Positions 61,130 to 64,000 of a stretch of DNA of 64,000 nt are shown piece by piece (the first letter of the stretch is position 1; the number at the start of each line of letters is the position of its first letter). Under the pieces are notes generated by a model that worked only from the letters and a program-made list of their open reading frames with translations, searched no databases and was not told where the DNA came from. The DNA is taken from the NCBI RefSeq assembly GCF_000215105.1, contig NC_015588.1:1736001-1800000 (forward strand), in the 5' to 3' direction. This DNA comes from Isoptericola variabilis 225. Its GTDB lineage: Bacteria; Actinomycetota; Actinomycetes; Actinomycetales; Cellulomonadaceae. The position numbers were made by a program, and so were the translations under genes.

Positions 61130-63168
61130 CACACCTGCACCCGGTCGCGGACCGCCGTGACGATGCGCTCGACCGCCTCGTCGACGGGCACGCCGTTCTC
61201 CTGACGCCCGTCGCGGTAGCGGAACGAGACCGCGCCGGCCTCGGCGTCCTCGCCGCCGGCGATGAGCACGAACGGCACCTTCTCCTTGGCCGCGTTGCGG
61301 ATCTTCTTGCCGAACCGGTCGTCGGACAGGTCGATCTCGGCGCGGATGCCGCGGGCGCGCAGCTTCGCGACGACGTCGCCCAGGTAGTCGTCGAACGCGT
61401 CGGCGACCGGCACCGCGAGCACCTGGACCGGCGCGAGCCAGGCGGGGAACGCGCCCGCGTAGTGCTCGAGCAGGACGGCGAAGAAGCGCTCGATCGACCC
61501 GAACAGCGCGCGGTGGATCATGACCGGGCGCTGCCGCGAGCCGTCGGCGGCGGTGTACTCGAGGTCGAACTTCTCGGGCAGGTTGAAGTCGAGCTGGATG
61601 GTCGACATCTGCCAGGTGCGCCCGATCGCGTCCTTGGCCTGGACCGAGATCTTCGGGCCGTAGAACGCGGCGCCGCCCGGGTCCGGCACGAGGTCGAGGC
61701 CCGAGGCGGTCGCGACCTCCTCGAGCGTGCGGGTCGCCTCCTCCCACGCGTCGTCCGAGCCGACGGACTTCTCCGGGTCGCGCGTCGACAGCTCGAGGTA
61801 GAAGTCCTCGAGGCCGTAGTCCTTGAGCAGGTCGAGCACGAACGTCAGGAGCGAGGTGAGCTCGTCCTTCATCTGCTCGCGCGTGCAGTAGATGTGCGCG
61901 TCGTCCTGCGTGAAGCCGCGGGCGCGGGTCAGGCCGTGCACCACGCCCGACTTCTCGTACCGGTACACCGTCCCGAACTCGAACAGACGCAGCGGCAGCT
62001 CGCGGTAGGAGCGGCCCCGCGCGTCGAAGATCAGGTTGTGCATCGGGCAGTTCATGGGCTTGAGGTAGTAGTCCTGCCCGGGCTTGCGCACCTGGCCCTC
62101 GTCGTCGAGCTCCGCGTCGAGGTGCATCGCGGGGTACATGCCCTCGGAGTACCAGTCGAGGTGGCCCGAGACCTCGAACAGCCGGCCCTTGGTGATGTGC
62201 GGCGAGTTGACGAACGAGTACCCCGCCTCGAGGTGCTTGCTGCGCGAGTACTCCTCCATGACCATGCGCACGATGCCGCCCTTGGGGTGGAACACGGCCA
62301 GCCCCGAGCCGATCTCGTCGGGGAAGCTGAACAGGTCCAGCTCGCTGCCCAGGCGGCGGTGGTCGCGGCGCTCGGCCTCGGCGAGGCGGTCGAGGTACGC
62401 CTTGAGCTCGTCCTTGCTCGGCCAGGCCGTGCCGTAGATGCGCTGCAGCTGCGGGTTCTTCTCGCTGCCGCGCCAGTAGGCCGCGGCCGAGCGCATGAGC
62501 TGCACGCCGTTGCCGATGAGCCTGGTGCTCGGCAGGTGGGGACCCCGGCACAGGTCCTTCCAGACCACCGTCTCGCTCTCGCGGCCGGCGCCGCGCACGT
62601 TGTCGTAGATCGTCAGCTCACCGCCGCCGACCTCGACGTCCTCGTTCGAGTCGCCGCCCTCGGCGGCCCCGCCCTTGAGGCCGATGAGCTCGAGCTTGTA
62701 CGGCTCGTCCGCGAGCTCGGCCCGCGCCTCCTCCTCGGTGACGACGCGCCGGCGGAACGTCTGGCCCTCCTTGATGATGCGGGCCATGACCTTCTCGAGG
62801 GCCTTGAGGTCCTCGGGCGTGAAGGGCGTCTCGACGTCGAAGTCGTAGTAGAAGCCGTCCGTGATGGGCGGGCCGATGCCGAGCTTGGCGTCCGGGTTGA
62901 CCTGCTGGACGGCCTGGGCGAGCACGTGGGCCGCGCTGTGCCGCAGCACGGCCAGGCCGTCCGGCTCGCCGATGGTCACGGGCTCGACGACGGTGCCCGC
63001 CTCGAGCTCGGTGCTCAGGTCCTTGAGCTCCCCGTCGACGCGCATCACGACGACGTCGCGACGGTCGGCGAACAGCTCCGTGCCCGTGGTCGGCGTCGTC
63101 ACCGTCACCGTGGTCGCCCCGTCCGCGTCGAGGGTGGTGGGTGGCATCGGCGAGGCGACGTCGGACAC
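61129..63168 (-). CDS. thrS: Threonyl-tRNA synthetase
   Basis: 679 residues. An N-terminal TGS domain (to about 80) precedes the editing domain with [16 protein letters not shown] and the His/Cys site region [13 protein letters not shown]. The class II core has [40 protein letters not shown] and [19 protein letters not shown]. The insert [17 protein letters not shown] in the editing domain is Gly/Glu-rich. The GTG at 63168 follows AGGAG by six bases. It heads the HIT-pgsA-patA-pimA run through TGATG and other overlaps. Confidence 0.97.
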   Translation of the reverse strand: MSDVASPMPPTTLDADGATTVTVTTPTTGTELFADRRDVVVMRVDGELKDLSTELEAGTVVEPVTIGEPDGLAVLRHSAAHVLAQAVQQVNPDAKLGIGPPITDGFYYDFDVETPFTPEDLKALEKVMARIIKEGQTFRRRVVTEEEARAELADEPYKLELIGLKGGAAEGGDSNEDVEVGGGELTIYDNVRGAGRESETVVWKDLCRGPHLPSTRLIGNGVQLMRSAAAYWRGSEKNPQLQRIYGTAWPSKDELKAYLDRLAEAERRDHRRLGSELDLFSFPDEIGSGLAVFHPKGGIVRMVMEEYSRSKHLEAGYSFVNSPHITKGRLFEVSGHLDWYSEGMYPAMHLDAELDDEGQVRKPGQDYYLKPMNCPMHNLIFDARGRSYRELPLRLFEFGTVYRYEKSGVVHGLTRARGFTQDDAHIYCTREQMKDELTSLLTFVLDLLKDYGLEDFYLELSTRDPEKSVGSDDAWEEATRTLEEVATASGLDLVPDPGGAAFYGPKISVQAKDAIGRTWQMSTIQLDFNLPEKFDLEYTAADGSRQRPVMIHRALFGSIERFFAVLLEHYAGAFPAWLAPVQVLAVPVADAFDDYLGDVVAKLRARGIRAEIDLSDDRFGKKIRNAAKEKVPFVLIAGGEDAEAGAVSFRYRDGRQENGVPVDEAVERIVTAVRDRVQV

Positions 63169-63199
63169 GTGCTGCTCCTAGGGGTGGTCGGGCGATGAG

Positions 63200-63237
63200 G
63201 ATCGAGGGGCGCCGTCCGGTGACGGCGCCCCTCGATC
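63200..63237. terminator. Strong hairpin between the small-protein gene and thrS
   Basis: Perfect 17-base arms (63200-63216 and 63221-63237) with a CGGT loop, 18 bases downstream of the small-protein stop. On the minus strand TACGAT (63240-63235), at its edge, could be the thrS -10, so the hairpin may terminate the upstream gene and also lie at the thrS transcript start. No U-tract. Confidence 0.75.
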
Positions 63238-63255
63238 GTACCGACCCCGGACCGG

Positions 63256-63447
63256 TCAGTCGTTGAGCCGCTTGGCCTGGTCGGCGGCCTTGTCGACGAG
63301 ACCGTCCACGCGGTCGGGCGCGAACTCCTTGATCTTGTCGGCCACGGTGTCGACGTTCTCGTCGGTCGCCAGGCTCTTGACCTTCTCGATGTTCTCGGGC
63401 GTGGCGAGGCCCTTGGCCTTGTCCAGCATGTCGCCCAGACCGCTCAT
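63256..63447 (-). CDS. Small amphipathic protein (MT0933-antitoxin-like)
   Basis: 63 residues with no hydrophobic segment. Lys/Asp/Ala-rich repeats of an amphipathic helix: MLDKAKGLATPENIEKVKSL, ENVDTVADKIKEFAPDRV and DGLVDKAADQAKRLND. It resembles the small proteins annotated as MT0933-like antitoxins, but no toxin gene is next to it and the assignment is weak. ATG 63447 is preceded by GGAGGAAC. The strong hairpin follows the stop. Confidence 0.65.
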   Translation of the reverse strand: MSGLGDMLDKAKGLATPENIEKVKSLATDENVDTVADKIKEFAPDRVDGLVDKAADQAKRLND

Positions 63448-63580
63448 CGCTGTTCCTCCCCGTCGTCGTGCAGGCCCGTGCGACCCGCGTCGGCGCGCCG
63501 CACGGCCCGCCCCGGGTCAACGTAGCGAGCAGTCGGGCCAGCCGCTACCGCAACCGCGCCCCACTCGCACGCCAGCCCCC

Positions 63581-63600
63581 CTTGTGAAGGATTTCACAAG
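63581..63600. promoter_or_regulatory. Rex/CRP-like palindrome in the divergent intergenic region
   Basis: CTTGTGAA-GGAT-TTCACAAG has perfect 8-base arms. It fits the Rex operator pattern TTGTGAA-N4-TTCACAA and also the CRP/GlxR core TGTGA-N6-TCACA. It is 118 bases before the ATG of the plus-strand membrane gene (probable -10 TTACCAT, 63632-63638) and 134 bases from the minus-strand gene. The longer arms favour Rex. Confidence 0.65.
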
Positions 63601-63717
63601 TAGCCGGCTGTCCCTCGGGGAGGCTGTGGTCTTACCATAGAGACAGGCACCCGGAGGGGTGCCGGACAGGCCGGACACAGACGGCCACCCGTTCACCTGG
63701 AGGGAACATGAGCACCA

Positions 63718-64000
63718 CCGCCACCACCCGCAGCGGCGACCGCGTCGTCCGCCTCGTCGGCATCCTGTCGATCGTCGCGGCGCTGGTCATGATCGCGGCC
63801 GGCGCCACGACCTGGGCGACGGTCAGCGCTCAGCTCTCGGCGCAGAACATCACCGTCGCCGAGGACGCGGCGTTCCTCGCCGGGGACACGGTGGACGGAC
63901 CGTTCTCGGCCTACGCGCAGGCGCAGATCATCGACCAGCACGCGCTCGACGCGACCGGCGGCAAGACCTACGCCGAGCTCGACCGCGAGGACCCCCTGCG
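63718..64000 (+). CDS. Membrane protein, N-terminal part only (cut by window edge)
   Basis: 94 codons are visible, without a stop. A Thr/Arg-rich start is followed by one transmembrane helix (about residues 16-36, LVGILSIVAALVMIAAGATT) and then a soluble, Asp/Ala-rich part with FLAGDTVDGPFSAYAQAQI. Similar actinobacterial membrane proteins are often given misleading dioxygenase names; I see no enzyme motif in the visible part. GGAGGGAA precedes the ATG by three or four bases. A leader hairpin, GGCACCC-GGAG-GGGTGCC (63646-63663), lies between promoter and start. Confidence 0.8.

Noticed and set aside
63169..63255. T-box or other riboswitch before thrS
   Set aside because: The leader is short and holds only one perfect hairpin; there is no T-box sequence or specifier arrangement, and actinobacterial T-boxes are usually at ileS.
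63501..63560. Possible further copy of the CGAGRTAGCGA repeat (CGTAGCGAGC)
   Set aside because: Only seven or eight bases agree and there is no inverted partner; chance similarity.

Overview
This window is a very GC-rich, gene-dense chromosomal segment of an actinobacterium. Mycobacterium-like gene neighbourhoods (thrS-HIT-pgsA-patA-pimA, pdxS-pdxT-yebC-ruvCAB-yajC-secDF-apt-relA, alaS-ruvX-mltG-aroE-aroC-aroK-aroB, efp-nusB-pyrR-pyrB-pyrC-carA-carB), phosphatidylinositol mannoside enzymes and an NHEJ-type ligase/polymerase pair support this. The overall style fits Micrococcales (Cellulomonas-like), but that placement is inference. I found no rRNA, tRNA, CRISPR array, insertion sequence or replication origin. 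Most genes lie on the minus strand in long runs joined by 4-base ATGA/GTGA or TGATG overlaps.

Layout, left to right. 1-8.2 kb: the pyrimidine operon pyrR-pyrB-pyrC-(membrane gene)-carA-carB, read leftward, with a PyrR-type RNA loop just before the pyrR ribosome binding site. 8.3-11.1 kb: nusB, efp, a SatD-like/membrane protein pair behind tandem palindromes, and aroQ. 11.2-17.4 kb: an accessory block, mostly on the plus strand, between aroQ and aroB. It holds a MerR-type promoter driving a truncated dehydrogenase, a FAD oxidoreductase and a fused-domain ECF sigma factor that share one promoter motif, an MFS transporter, a hydrolase and a glycerophosphodiesterase. 17.4-26.6 kb: the aroB-K-C, aroE, mltG, ruvX, alaS run. 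26.7-31 kb: rpsD, a repeat-bracketed AbiEi/DUF559-like gene, rarA and a GNAT gene.

31-48 kb: aspS, two small plus-strand genes, an intein-containing radical SAM gene with a LexA-like box, an internally shortened VOC protein, hisS, a metallo-beta-lactamase-fold hydrolase, a peptidyl-prolyl isomerase with a DUF349 protein, an AbiEi-like gene, a LigD-type polymerase domain, an ATP-dependent ligase, relA and apt. 48-57 kb: secF, secD, yajC, ruvB, ruvA, ruvC, yebC, pdxT, NUDIX, pdxS. 57-63.2 kb: a membrane protein, pimA, patA, phosphatidylinositol phosphate synthase, a HIT protein and thrS. 63.2-64 kb: a small protein and the start of a membrane protein, with a Rex/CRP-like palindrome between them.

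The operons tie together nucleotide supply (pyr, apt, relA), aromatic precursors (aro), translation (four tRNA synthetases, rpsD, efp), SOS/repair (ruvABC, rarA, LexA-box genes, polymerase/ligase) and envelope lipid synthesis. Regulation visible in the sequence includes a PyrR loop, two ECF-sigma promoters, a MerR-type promoter, two LexA boxes, a Rex/CRP palindrome, and several promoters whose -10 lies 6-7 bases before the start codon (leaderless mRNA). The longest stretch without an intact gene is 11143-11618 (dehydrogenase remnant plus promoters). All other gaps are under 300 bases.
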